In this document: piece by piece, positions 1 through 11,709 of the stretch | Layout: every line of letters begins with the position of its first letter | Numbering within the stretch: position 1 is the first letter of the stretch | Assembly (NCBI RefSeq): GCF_019279795.1 | Contig: NC_056737.1 | Span: 1,192,771,172-1,192,835,171, forward strand | From: Protopterus annectens | Taxonomy: Eukaryota; Chordata; Ceratodontiformes; Protopteridae | Length of the DNA: 64,000 nt | Direction: 5' to 3' | Translations under genes and position numbers: made by a program | Notes under the pieces: generated by a model | What the model saw: only the letters and a program-made list of their open reading frames with translations | The model's database searches: none | What the model was told of the DNA's origin: nothing

Positions 1-3000
1 CACAACAGTATACCTTGAATGGCAGGTATTTTGGGGGCAAAGCACACAACAGTATACCTTGAATGGCAGGTATTTGGGGGGTGAAGCACACAACAGTATA
101 CCTTGAATGGCAGGTATTTGGGGGTGAAGCACACAACAGTATACCTTGAATGGCAGGTATTTGGGGGGTGAAGCACACAACAGTATACCTTGAATGGCAG
201 GTATTTGGGGCAAAGCACACAACAGTATACCTTGAATGGCAGGTATTTGGGGGCAAAGCGCACAACAGTATACCTTGAATGGCAGGTATTTGGGGGAGAA
301 GCACACAACAGTATACCTTGAATAGCAGGTATTTTGGGGGGGTGAAGCACACAACAGTATACCTTGAATGGCAGGTATTTGGGGGGTGAAGCACACAACA
401 GTATACCTTGAATGGCAGGTATTTGGGGGTGAAGCACACAACAGTATACCTTGAATGGCAGGTATTTGGGGGTGAAGCACACAACAGTATACCTTGAATG
501 GCAGGTATTTGGGGGCAAAGCACACAACAGTATACCTTGAATGGCAGGTATTTGGGGGCGAAGCACACAACAGTATACCTTGAATGGCAGGTATTTTGGG
601 GGCAAAGCACACAACAGTATATCTTGAATGGCAGGTATTTGGGGGGCAAAACACACAACAGTATACCTTGAATGTCAGGTATTTGGGGGGGTGAAGCACA
701 CAACAGTATACCTTGAATGGCAGGTATTTGGGGGTGAAGCACACAACAGTATACCTTGAATGGCAGGTATTTGGGGGTGAAGCACACAACAGTATACCTT
801 GAATGGCAGGTATTTGGGGGCAAAGCACACAACAGTATACCTTGAATGGCAGGTATTTGGGGGGTGAAGCACACAACAGTATACCTTGAATGGCAGGTAT
901 TTGGGGGCAAAGCACACAACAGTATACCTTGAATGGCAGGTATTTGGGGGGTGAAGCACACAACAGTATACCTTGAATGGCAGGTATTTGGGGGCAAAGC
1001 ACACAACAGTATACCTTGAATGGCAGGTATTTGGGGGCAAAGCACACAACAGTATACCTTGAATGGCAGGTATTTGGGGGGTGAAGCACACAACAGTATA
1101 CCTTGAATGGCAGGTATTTGGGGGCGAAGCACACAACAGTATACCTTGAATGGCAGGTATTTTGGGGCAAAGCACACAACAGTATACCTTGAATGGCAGG
1201 TATTTGGGGGGCAAAGCACACAACAGTATACCTTGAATGGCAGGTATTTGGGGGTGAAGCACACAACAGTATACCTTGAATGGCAGGTATTTGGGGGTGA
1301 AGCACACAACAGTATACCTTGAATGGCAGGTATTTGGGGGTGAAGCACACAACAGTATACCTTGAATGGCAGGTATTTGGGGGGCAAAGCACACAACAGT
1401 ATACCTTGAATGGCAGGTATTTGGGGGCGAAGCACACAACAGTATACCTTGAATGGCAGGTATTTGGGGGGCGAAGCACACAACAGTATACCTTGAATGG
1501 CAGGTATTTTGGGGCAAAGCACACAACAGTATACCTTGAATGGCAGGTATTTGGGGGGGTGAAGCACACAACAGTATACCTTGAATGGCAGGTATTTGGG
1601 GTGAAGCACACAACAGTATACCTTGAATGGCAGGTATTTGGGGCAAAGCACACAACAGTATACCTTGAATGGCAGGTATTTGGGGGCGAAGCACACAACA
1701 GTATACCTTGAATGGCAGGTATTTGGGGTGAAGCACACAACAGTATACCTTGAATGGCAGGTATTTGGGGGCAAAGCACACAACAGTATACCTTGAATGG
1801 CAGGTATTTGGGGGTGAAGCACACAACAGTATACCTTGAATGGCACGTATTTGGGGGGCAAAGCACACAACAGTATACCTTGAATGGCAGGTATTTGGGG
1901 GGTGAAGCACACAACAGTATACCTTGAATGGCAGGTATTTGGGGGTGAAGCACACAACAGTATACCTTGAATGGCAGGTATTTGGGGGCGAAGCACACAA
2001 CAGTATACCTTGAATGGCAGGTATTTGGAGAACGAAGCACACGACAGTATACCTTGAATGATAGGTATTTGGGGGCAAAGCACACAACCGTATACCTTGA
2101 ATGGCAGGTATTTGGGGGGCACGAAGCACACAACTGTATACCTTGAATGGCAGGTATTTGGGGGGGTGGCGAAGCACATAACAGTATATCTTGAATGGCA
2201 GATATTTGGTGGGCGAAGCACACAACAGAATACCTTGAATGGCAGGTATTTGGGGGGCAAAGCACACAACAGTATACCTTGAATGGCAGGTATTTGGGGG
2301 TGAAGCACACAACAGTATACCTTGAATGGCAGGTATTTGAGGGGTGAAGCACACAACAGTATACCTTGAATGGCAGGTATTTGGGGGGCAAAGCACACAA
2401 CAGTATACCTTGAATGGCAGGTATTTGGGGGTGAAGCACACAATGGTATACCTTGAATGGCAGGTATTTGGGAGGTGAAGCACACAACAGTATACCTTGA
2501 ATGGCAGGTATTTGGGGGTGAAGCACACAACAGTATACCTTGAATGGCAGGTATTTGGGGGTGAAGCACACAACAGTATACCTTGAATGGCAGGTATTTG
2601 GGGGCGAAGCACACAACAGTATACCTTGAATGGCAGGTATTTGGGGGCAAAGCACACAACAGTATACCTTGAATGGCAGGTATTTGGGGTGAAGCACACA
2701 ACAGTATACCTTGAATGGCAGGTATTTGGGGGCAAAGCACACAACAGTATACCTTGAATGGCAGGTATTTGGGGGCAAAGCACACAACAGTATACCTTGA
2801 ATGGCAGGTATTTGGGGGTGAAGCACACAACAGTATACCTTGAATGGCAGGTATTTGGGGGTGAAGCACACAACAGTATACCTTGAATGGCAGGTATTTG
2901 GGGGTGAAGCACACAACAGTATACCTTGAATGGCAGGTATTTGGGGTGAAGCACACAACAGTATACCTTGAATGGCAGGTATTTGGGGGTGAAGCACACA

Positions 3001-4418
3001 ACAGTATACCTTGAATGGCAGGTATTTTGGGGCAAAGCACACAACAGTATACCTTGAATGGCAGGTATTTGGGGGCAAAGCACACAACAGTATACCTTGA
3101 ATGGCAGGTATTTGGGGGGTGAAGCACACAACAGTATACCTTGAATGGCAGGTATTTGGGGGGTGAAGCACACAACAGTATACCTTGAATGGCAGGTATT
3201 TGGGGGTGAAGCACACAACAGTATACCTTGAATGGCAGGTATTTGAGGCGAAGCACACAACAGTATACCTTGAATGGCAGGTATTTGGGGGCAAAGCACA
3301 CAACAGTATACCTTGAATGGCAGGTATTTGGGGGCAAAGCACACAACAGTATACCTTGAATGGCAGGTATTTGGGGGGTGAAGCACACAACAGTATACCT
3401 TGAATGGCAGGTATTTGGGGGCAAAGCACACAACAGTATACCTTGAATGGCAGGTATTTGGGGGCGAAGCACACAACAGTATACCTTGAATGGCAGGTAT
3501 TTGGGGGCGAAGCACACAACAGTATACCTTGAATGGCAGGTATTTGGGGGTGAAGCACACAACAGTATACCTTGAATGGCAGGTATTTTGGGGGCAAAGC
3601 ACACAACAGTATACCTTGAATGGCAGGTATTTGGGGGGTGAAGCACACAACAGTATACCTTGAATGGCAGGTATTTGGGGGGTGAAGCACACAACAGTAT
3701 ACCATGAATGGGAGGTATTTTGGGGCGAAGCACACAACAGTATACCTTGAATGTCAGTTATTTTGGGGGCAAAGCACACAACAGTATACCTTGAATGGCA
3801 GGTAATTGGGGGCGAAGCACACAACGGTATACCTTGAATGGCAGGTATTTGGAGGGCCAAAGCACACAACAGTATACCTTGAATGGCAGGTATTTGGGGG
3901 TGAAGCACACAACAGTATACCTTGAATGGCAGGTATTTGGGGGCAAAGCACACAACAGTACACCTTGAATGGCAGGTATTTGGGGGCAAAGCACACAACA
4001 GTATACCTTGAATGGCAGGTATTTGGGGCGAAGCACACAACAGTATACCTTGAATGGCAGGTATTTGGGGGTGAAGCACACAACAGTATACCTTGAATGG
4101 CAGGTATTTGGGGGTGAAGCACACAACAGTACACCTTGAATGGCAGGTATTTGGGGGCGAAGCACACAACAGTATACCTTGAATGGCAGGTATTTGGGGG
4201 TGAAGCACACAACAGTATACCTTGAATGGCAGGTATTTTGGGGCAAAGCACACAACAGTATACCTTGAATGGCAGGTATTTGGGGGTGAAGCACACAACA
4301 GTATACCTTGAATGGCAGGTATTTGGGGGCAAAGCACACAACAGTATACCTTGAATGGCAGGTATTTGGGGGGGCGAAGCACACAACAGTATAGCTTGAA
4401 TGGCAAGTATTTGGGGGA
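1..4418. repeat. 43-bp minisatellite array, about 100 copies
   Basis: Tandem array that enters from the left edge of the window. The core of each unit reads CACAACAGTATACC, then TTGAATGGCAGGTATTTG, then a run of 4-8 G, then a TGAAG, CAAAG or CGAAG variant. Units are 42-44 bp, and almost all length change lies in the G run. Base changes are rare except around 2020-2240 and 3700-3850, where units are more diverged. The core holds a small inverted repeat, ATACCT with AGGTAT eight bases later. All three reverse frames of the unit lack stops, so a reverse frame of 1243 codons (675-4406) stays open across many unit-length changes. This is a property of the repeat and I do not call it a gene. The array ends at the sequence GGGGGACAGAGTACTTAGG. 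Confidence 0.97.
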
Positions 4419-5698
4419 CAGAGTACTTAGGATACACTCATAAAAATTAGCTTTGAGACTACAAAAACGTCACTGTGTCACAGCTGACTAACAAATCCAA
4501 ACTGTAAATAATTCAGCCTACCTCCATCACCAAGGATGATATGAAGGTTACTTTGGGTGTAGGTAAGGCTCACTCTGCTGACACTTATGGATAGTCTGAC
4601 AGTATCTGTCAGTGGAGAACATGCAGCAAAATAACTCTCTCCATCACCAGCTGACTTCCCAAGATAACTTGAGCTGAATATATGGAGCTGGGAACAAAAT
4701 GCATTGATGCAGATGAGAGAATAAAACTGCTTGACATACAAAGAGAGAGATAGAGAGAAGAGAAAAAGGGAACAAGAACAGAGAGAAGAAGACACTACAA
4801 AAAGATTGAGCCCTGGATGCCAAGCCCAATACACAACTGCTTCTTTAATCTAATGAGGGTATTAACTTTGTCAGTTCTGGATGCACATTAGAAAAGTTCT
4901 GTAATCAGCACCACATGACCATGGACAATCAGATTTGTATTTACATTTCTAATGGGTAAGCCAATGCATGTTTTGTCAGATGTCCGACTCTAATCATATG
5001 GATTATTGTAAAGTTAAAAAAATGCTTATTTAAATGTTTAAACTTACTCCAAAACTTAACAGGAAAACTGTTTAGACAATATAGTGAAAAGACAGGGGGC
5101 AATGTTTATTATTTCATTTCAGAAGTAAGTGCTTTGCAATAGGTGGTTGTTTTGATGTTAGGTTAGTTCTTTTAAAATGTTTGGAGGCATTATGATAAGG
5201 CAACAATCACTCAGTATTTTGTCTGTGGACATAAACCTCTAGATTAGGGACTGGGAGTCACATCTGAGGAGATGGACAGAAAGTGTGACCTCTGTGTATC
5301 CAACAGTTCACAGCTGCACAAGAAGAGGGTGCGATACATGGCTATAGTGGAACAAACGGCAGAAGTATAAACCTTAACAGAAGATTCAATAGGTAAATGG
5401 AGGAGATACTGGTTCCTGAAAATGTTATGATGTTGGGGTAAAATGTTTCCATTGAAACCAAATAGGTTGTGCACTGTCCAAATGCTTAGAAAGAAAAGAT
5501 GGAGAACAAAACCCATGTGAAGGAGCTAACAGAGGTAGAACTCAAGTAGTGTTAGGTTGTCTGGAAAGTGGTGCTGCTCAACAGTATAACAAAGGCCTGT
5601 ACCATATCCAGCCAGAAGGAAAATAAACCATTGTTGACAGACATACTGCATCAGACATAATGTATTAAGCCTGCAGCTTTTGTGATGATCAACACTTC
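4419..5698. other. Non-repetitive AT-rich stretch, nothing recognised
   Basis: Spacer between two minisatellites. It holds a purine-rich patch near 4738-4800 (GAGA-rich) and short open frames (reverse 4478-4834 and 5244-5516). Neither frame shows recognisable domains, a compositional bias or a link to the mobile-element families found elsewhere in the window. I see no RNA gene or clear transposon signature. Confidence 0.5.
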
Positions 5699-6561
5699 CC
5701 TAGGATATCCATACCACTAACGACCATGGGCCTAGGATATCCATACGACTAAGGACCATGGGCCTAGGATATCCATACCACTAAGTACCATGGGCCTAGG
5801 ATATACATGCCACTAAGGACCATGGGCCTAGGATATCCATACCACTAAGGACCATGGGCCTAGGATATCCATACCACTAAGGACCATGGGCCTAGAATAT
5901 CAATACCACTAAGGACTATGGGCCTAGGATATCCATACGACTAAGGACCATGGGCCTAGGATATCCATACCACTAAGGACCATGGGCCTAGGATATCCAT
6001 ACCACTAAGGACCATGGGCCTAGGATATCCATACCACTAAGGACTATGGGCCTAGGATATCCATACCACTAAGGACCATGGGCCTAGGATATCCATGCCA
6101 CTAAGGACCATGGGCCTAGGATATCCATGCCACTAAGGACCATGGGCCTAGGATATCCATGCCACTAATGACCATGGGCCTAGGATATCCATACCACTAA
6201 GGACCATGGGCCTGGGATATCCATACCACTAAGGACCATGGGCCTAGGATATCCATACCACTAAGGACCATGGGCCTAGGATATCCATACCACTAAGGAC
6301 CATGGCCTAGGATATCTATACCACTAAGGACCATGGGCCTAGGATATCCATACCGCTAAGGACCATGGGCCTAGGATATCCATACCAATAAGGACCATGG
6401 GCCTAGGATATCCATACCACTAAGGACCATGGGCCTAGGATTTCCATACTGTTAAGGACCATGGGCCTAGGATATCCATACCACTAAGAACCATGGGCCT
6501 AGGATATACATACCACTAAGGACCATGGGCCTAGTATATCCATACCACTAAGGACTATGGG
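5699..6561. repeat. 32-bp minisatellite, about 27 copies
   Basis: Unit is CCTAGGATATCC followed by ATACCACTAAGGACCATGGG. The period is a constant 32 bp, with one 31-bp unit where a G is lost near 6304. Each unit contains three perfect palindromes, CCTAGG, GGATATCC and CCATGG, so nearly the whole unit is made of self-complementary words. Variants are mostly single substitutions (ATACGACT, ATGCCACT, AAGGACTA). The array ends in AAGGACTATGGGATAGATTCC. It has no coding potential worth noting. Confidence 0.96.
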
Positions 6562-7078
6562 ATAGATTCCTTTTCAGGTGCCATTGGCCAGAGTTAATCT
6601 GTAGATGGAAAGTGGTTGCAGCAGGACAAGCAGCTGCATCTGATGCTAGCCCAACAAATACCCTAACAGGTAATGGCTTTATGGTACAGTGACTTACAGT
6701 TGTCCTTACATGATACAGGCATGGAAACAATCTACTGGGAAAGGTTAGGAGGGTGGGCACCCTGACAATACCCCCAACTTAAACATACACTAGTGATGTA
6801 GCTACTATTTGAAAAGAGGTAAATAAGACTAAACCTCACCCACAGCTGTGGAAAGGTACTGAACCTCCCTTGGAAGGGTTAGCTTCAAGGGAAGAGAGGA
6901 TTGATACTATCAAGCCTAAATCTAAGACACACAAACAAAATGCTAGCCTTCATTCGAAGGGGTACCTTGGAAGATTACAAAGAGAATTTGACACTGTTCA
7001 CACATCCCACATTATAAATGTTGACAAAGGTACCCAATAAGGATCTAAATCCTGAAGGGCAGAGGGAGTCTATGCAGT
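6562..7078. other. Spacer, possibly upstream gypsy sequence, unrecognised
   Basis: Between the 32-bp minisatellite and the gypsy integrase remnant. If the integrase belongs to a Gmr1-like element, gag and protease would lie here, but I find no protease motif or zinc knuckle. The small reverse frame at 6548-6760 has no recognisable features. Confidence 0.4.
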
Positions 7079-7990
7079 TTGACAAGGAGTTGTTGCAGGG
7101 AATGGATTCCTGGAGAAGAGATAAACACTGAAGTAATACAGCAATTGGTATTTGCCAGGGTGTATCATCAAGCATATTTGTCCATATTTCATGACATTCC
7201 CTTTTCAGGTCATTTGGGCATAAAACATACAAAATGTGGTGTATGCAAACTATTTCTATTGGTTTGACAATACAAAAGAAAAAAAAGTTGCTGAAGTACA
7301 TTTCAAATGGTTGATAAGAGAGGAAACAAAGTTAAGGCTATCATGATGCCTTTAACTTTTACTGAAAAACCATTTCAGATAATATGCATGGATATTAAGG
7401 GGACTACAAGTACCTCAACCACCATATAAAAGAGGAACTTCCTGGAGGTTGTAGACTATGCTACTAAGCATCCTCCAGTAGCGACTTTGTTTTGTATTGA
7501 GACACAAAAGATAGCAAGTGTGCCATTACAAATGTTTAGTTGGGTGGGTTTCCCTAGGTAATACTGATGGACAGAGAAACCAACTTCATATCATGCATAA
7601 TGAGTTCTTTGTGGGGTAAAACATTTACAAACTGACCCTGTCATCAATAAACAAATGTTTTGGTGCAGAGCTTTAAATCTGCTCTAAAGACGATGCTGAC
7701 AGAATGCACAGATACATTTAAGAAGGGAGTGGGACATGTATGTACCCCATCTCCTATTTGCATCTAGATCAGTGCCCCAAGATTCCACAGGTTTGCCACC
7801 ATTTGAGATACTTTAGAGCCCCAGGATGACTTGGATTCATAGACCTACTTCATGATAGGTAGGTGGAGGGTGACTGTGATTCCGACAAGATGTCTGTTGT
7901 ATAGTATATTCTGAATTTCAAGACTATGTTTAGGGAGCTCATAGGGTTGGAACAGGAGCACCAAGCACAAGAACAACAAAATGTTTAGTA
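7079..7990 (+). pseudogene. Ty3/gypsy integrase remnant (Gmr1-like), frameshifted
   Basis: Integrase inserts retroelement cDNA into the host genome. Its domains can be followed in order across several frameshifts. Near 7140-7250 is an H2C2-type zinc-binding segment (HDIPFSGHLGIKHT-like, then a degraded CxxC). Near 7340-7400 is a core start containing MPLTFTEKPFQIICMDI, with the first catalytic Asp. VDYATKHPP follows near 7450, then FSWVGFP and MDRETNF near 7540-7590, where the second catalytic Asp lies. A segment near 7670-7810 resembles the end of the core (LKTMLTECTDTF, then LLFASRSVPQDSTGLPPFEIL). The arrangement fits vertebrate gypsy integrases of the type that precede RT. The catalytic Glu region is lost between about 7610 and 7670. 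No protease or RT was found on either side, so this is an isolated decayed domain. Confidence 0.85.
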
Positions 7991-8880
7991 CATCAGCAGT
8001 GACTGCCAGAGAAAACAGTCAGGCAAAAGGTGAAGATTGTTATCTATGCTTGACAGAATAAAGTATAGGTAAACAAACACTGACAGAAGGCAGAAACACA
8101 AACTCTACCATGTTAATATTACACAGTCCTACCAGGGTGGAGAGTTGCTAGGACTTCACATATGCAGTGGGTTACAAAACACATGAGATGGAGATTTAGC
8201 TACAGCTTTACTCAGAGGGGCTCAGACTGGCACCTTAGTGAATGAGGTAGTACTGTCTCAGTAGATGTCCCCTGTGCATATCCAGGAAATGTGAGCAGTA
8301 TAAAAACTGTGAGGCATAGTTACTGCCAAGCCAGTGTCTACCAACTAGTACAGCATCATCTAGGCACACAAACTCAAATAAAAAAGAAATAATTAGCTAA
8401 TGAGGTAGAAAATTCCATATAAAAATGGAAAAGGGTCCTACCCTGCTACCAGAACGATAAATGGTTTCTGAACAGAGACTTGGGTGGTGTAATTTAAAAC
8501 GAGCCTTTAGCCTCCCAGCTCTATCTTTGAGTGATTCTCCGGAAAACATGGATGTCAAAAAAGAAATAAATATTCAGAAGTTGGATTAAGTAACCCAAAT
8601 ATAATTACTATGCCCCTGTAGTAACCCAGACTAATACTGTTTCTTTTCTTGTCTTCTGCCATTTTTTTCCCTACTACACCCTATAAAACTCAACAGGCAC
8701 TGCCTGTTCTCCAACTTTGGTGGAAAATATGGTATAATCACCCCTCAGATATCTGACCCCAGACCTCTCCCCCACTTTTTAGACCCATCTACACAGTACC
8801 TCAATAAAATGGCTATGTCCTAATAACTCTGCAGGTGACTGCCTGTTCTCAAACTCTGTTGGACAAATAACTAGACTTAC
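7991..8880. other. Unrecognised AT-rich sequence
   Basis: Follows the integrase remnant. It could be downstream gypsy sequence, but no RT motif is visible in any frame. Between 8680 and 8890 a short phrase containing CACTGCCTGTTCTC recurs in modified form about 150 bp later (GACTGCCTGTTCTC), suggesting an old local duplication. Nothing else can be supported. Confidence 0.4.
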
Positions 8881-9275
8881 TCTGTTCTCCTTTTTACTTT
8901 ACTTTTCTTCTTCCCTATTTTTTTCTCTCTACACCCCTTTCAGCTTTTCTTTACCTCTCATTACACTTCAGCATTCCTCTTATAAAATTTATGTATTGAT
9001 TTTTTGTATTGTAATGATTATTGTGAAGCACATCATGTAGGTTGTGGTTTATGTATTTTTTGGTTCTAAGATTGTAATTTGCAATTTTCTGAAAAAAAAA
9101 AATATATACTAGTTGTTTACTGTTAGTTTTATATTTGTTATTACTTCTTTTGTAACACCTTCTTAAACCATGTAATACTCATTGGAGCTTTTCTCCCCGG
9201 GCCTCTACTGAAAATGGACATATATCCAGATAGACTAGCCCGGTCAACAAATGTAAAATAAAATAATAAATACAT
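8880..9275 (+). mobile_element. LINE-A 3' untranslated fragment
   Basis: Pyrimidine-rich 3' region ending in the LINE-A tail at about 9185-9275. The tail reads GGAGCTTTTCTCCCCGGGCC, then a segment ending GACTAGCCCGGTCAACAAA, then TGTAAAATAAAATAATAAAT. The same tail ends the fuller LINE-A copies at 23138-23232 and 51627-51715, which anchors the family assignment. Coding sequence is absent, so this is a 5'-truncated copy or the tail of a rearranged one. The shared terminus is presumably the part recognised by the family's reverse transcriptase; that is inference from general LINE biology. Confidence 0.8.
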
Positions 9276-9902
9276 TTTTCATAAAAACTGTGATTTATGT
9301 CTTGCAGAAAGTAAAATGTGTAATATATGAGTTATATAAAAATGTTAATGATTGTAAACATGACTGTTTCAGTGGAAGTGCAGTAGATCTGTTACAAATT
9401 GCAATTAAATCTGCTTCTGAAATATGCACACATTTACAATGGTTAACAGTTCAAATAATGCGCTAACTTGCTTGGAGGCCCCAACACAGAGTTAAGATTG
9501 TGAAAAATGGATAAACGTTCCAAAAATATAGAAAAAAAAAAGAAAATTCTGAATGCAACTCTGAAAGAGAGAAAAATATAGTCAGTCAGTTCCTGACTAG
9601 CTACAGAACTGTACAAATGCATTACATTTACAGAATAATCTTACTGTGTAATATATGGCTTGTGAAGACTTACAACTACCATTTGAACTTCCAAGCCAGA
9701 TAGCTGTAGTAATAGGTCCAGATAAGTTGCTAGACAGAATCTTGCCACATGCCATGTATCTGTTTAAATACATTTACCTTTGTAAATGTTTAAAATTGCT
9801 TATATATTTGAGTTTACAAAGTTTCTTAATTCTACCTATTTCATGTAAATAAATTTACTGCTCTATTTCAAGGGTAGTTGCTAAATGTAACACATTTTCA
9901 TG
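9276..9902. other. Unrecognised AT-rich spacer
   Basis: Low-complexity AT-rich DNA with A runs near 9530. The 65-codon frame at 9655-9852 shows no recognisable domain. I see nothing else here. Confidence 0.4.
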
Positions 9903-11708
9903 GATATTGGGGGCAACATTGTAGATTGGTGGGATAGAGTTAGCACTAACTTTTCAACTAATATATTCTTTCAGAGTATTTTCAAAACACTAATCCACAA
10001 GCTATTGCAACAGTAGCACTATTTATGGCTTGCTCGTTTAATGGGTAAACTGTAGTTATAGTCTTGGTGCACTAGAGTGGTCTAACTGAGGGCAGTATTA
10101 TCAGAAAGCAAGAAGGTACGTGGCTTCAAGAACATGTTAATCTTAGCACAAGGACAAAATTAGATCACAGTGCAAAAGTGACATTTAATAGAAATTTATG
10201 ACCATTGTTGTATTCAGCTATGTGTTTATCATGGACATTACTGTTTAGCTTCCTTCTAATATTTATATTCAGAAATGCTATATTTTAGGATTATAGTAAC
10301 TACAGAGGGATTAAACTGATCAGTCACAGCATGAAGTTATGGGAAAGAGTAGTGGATGCTAGGTTAAGAAGGGACGTGATGATTAGTGATCAGCAGTATG
10401 GTTTCATGCCGGGAAAGAGCACTACAGATGCAATGTTGGCTCTGAGAGTGTTGATGAGAAGTACAGAGAAGGTCAGAAGGAGTTGCACTGTGTTTTTGTA
10501 GACTTAGAGAAAGCATATGACAGGGTGCCTAGAAAGGAGTTGTGGTATTGTATGAGGAAGTCGAGAGTGTCAGAGAAGTATGTAAGAGTGGTACAGGATA
10601 TGTACAAGGGTAGTGTGTCAGTGATGAGGTCTGCGGTGGGAGTGATGGATGCGTTTAAGGTGGAGGTGCGATTACATCAAGGATCAGCTCTGAGCCCTTT
10701 CTTATTTGCAATGGTGATGAACAGGTTGACAGACAAGATCAGACAGGAGTCCCCGTGGACTATGATGTTTGCAGATGACATTGTGATCTGTAGTGAGAGT
10801 AGGGAACAGGTGGAGGAGACCCTGGAGAGGTGGCAATATGCTCTAGAGAGAAGAGGAATGAAGGTCAGCAGGACTAAGACAAAATATATGTGTGTGAATG
10901 AGAGGGAGGATAGAGGAATTGTGAGGATTCAATGAGTAGAGGTGGCGAAGGTGGATGAGTTTAAATACTTGGGATCAATAGTTGAGAGAAATGGTGAGTG
11001 TGGACGAGAGGTGAAGAGGAGAGTACAGGCAGGATGGAGTGGGTGTAGAAGAGTGTCAGGAGTGATTTGTGACAGACGAGTACCAGTAAGAGTGATTGGG
11101 AAAGTCTACAAGAGGGTAGTGAGACCAGCTATGTTATATGGGTTGGAGACAGTGGCACTGACAAAAAGACAGGAGTTAGAGCTGGATGTGGCAGAGTTAA
11201 AGATGTTAAGATTTGCACTGGGTGTGACGAGGGTGGACAGGATTAGGAATAAATATATTAGAGAGTCAGCCCAGGTTGGAAGGTTTGGAGACAAAGCCAG
11301 AGAGGCAAGATTATGTTGGTTTGGACATGTGCTGAGGAGGGATGCTTAGTATATTGGGAAAAAATGCTAAAGATGAAGCTACCAGGTAACAGGAAAAGAG
11401 GAAGGCCTAAGATAAGGTTTATGGATGTGGTGAGAGAAGACATGCAGGTGGTTGGTGTGACAGAGCAAGATGCAGAGGACAAGAAGAAATGGAAACAGAT
11501 GATCCTCTGTGGCGACCCCTAATGGGAACAGCCGAAATATGGTGATAATTGTTTTAATCCATATAAAAGATTGTGAAAACTTTACATATGGCTAGAGACA
11601 TGACTGTTATTGACTTAAATTTAGCAAACAGTCTGAAATAAAATATATTAACAGACAATTTAGTGCTAACTCTACCCACCTACCAACACTGTTGTCCCCC
11701 ATATCCAT
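9903..11708. mobile_element. Candidate non-autonomous DNA element with inverted ends, hosting an RTE fragment
   Basis: Sequence at 9903-9968 (starting GGATATTGGGGGCAACATTG) reappears in reverse complement at about 11645-11708 (reverse strand GGATATGGGGGACAACAGTG). Both copies include the block AGAGTTAGCACTAA and a following AATATATT, so the inverted repeat spans at least 65 bp with some mismatches. The RTE fragment lies between the arms. The outer ends resemble each other for a few more bases (ATTTTCATGG against ATTTTAATGG), so the true termini and any target duplication are unclear. A DNA transposon carrying a later LINE insertion is the likely reading; two opposed copies of one repeat flanking the RTE is the alternative. 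Confidence 0.55.
10288..11545 (+). pseudogene. RTE-clade LINE reverse transcriptase, 5'-truncated
   Basis: 3' half of a non-LTR retrotransposon protein; the RT copies element RNA at the target site. Finger residues (NYRGIKLISHSMKLWERVV) begin near 10300 and the palm follows. Motif A is FVDLEKAYDRVP near 10495-10530, the QGSALSPFLFAM block is near 10680, and motif C is FADDIV near 10765-10785, so the catalytic Asp residues survive. The thumb and C-terminal part run from 10942 to 11349 and end in a CGDP-type terminus at 11522. Breaks are a frameshift near 10475, a TGA at 10933-10935, and a stop plus frameshift near 11347. The 3' end shortly after (AATGGGAACAGCCGAAATA) resembles RTE tails of fish. 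The endonuclease is absent. The family is close to one very common in teleosts, but also occurs elsewhere. Confidence 0.88.
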
Positions 11709-11709
11709 T

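Noticed and set aside
675..4406. 1243-codon reverse open frame as a giant repeat protein
   Set aside because: It switches through all three frames of a 43-bp tandem repeat as unit lengths vary; the openness follows from the unit having no reverse-strand stop. No start context, signal or other domain supports a gene.
9655..9852. Possible small gene of 65 codons
   Set aside because: AT-rich DNA, no domain, no neighbouring exon signals.
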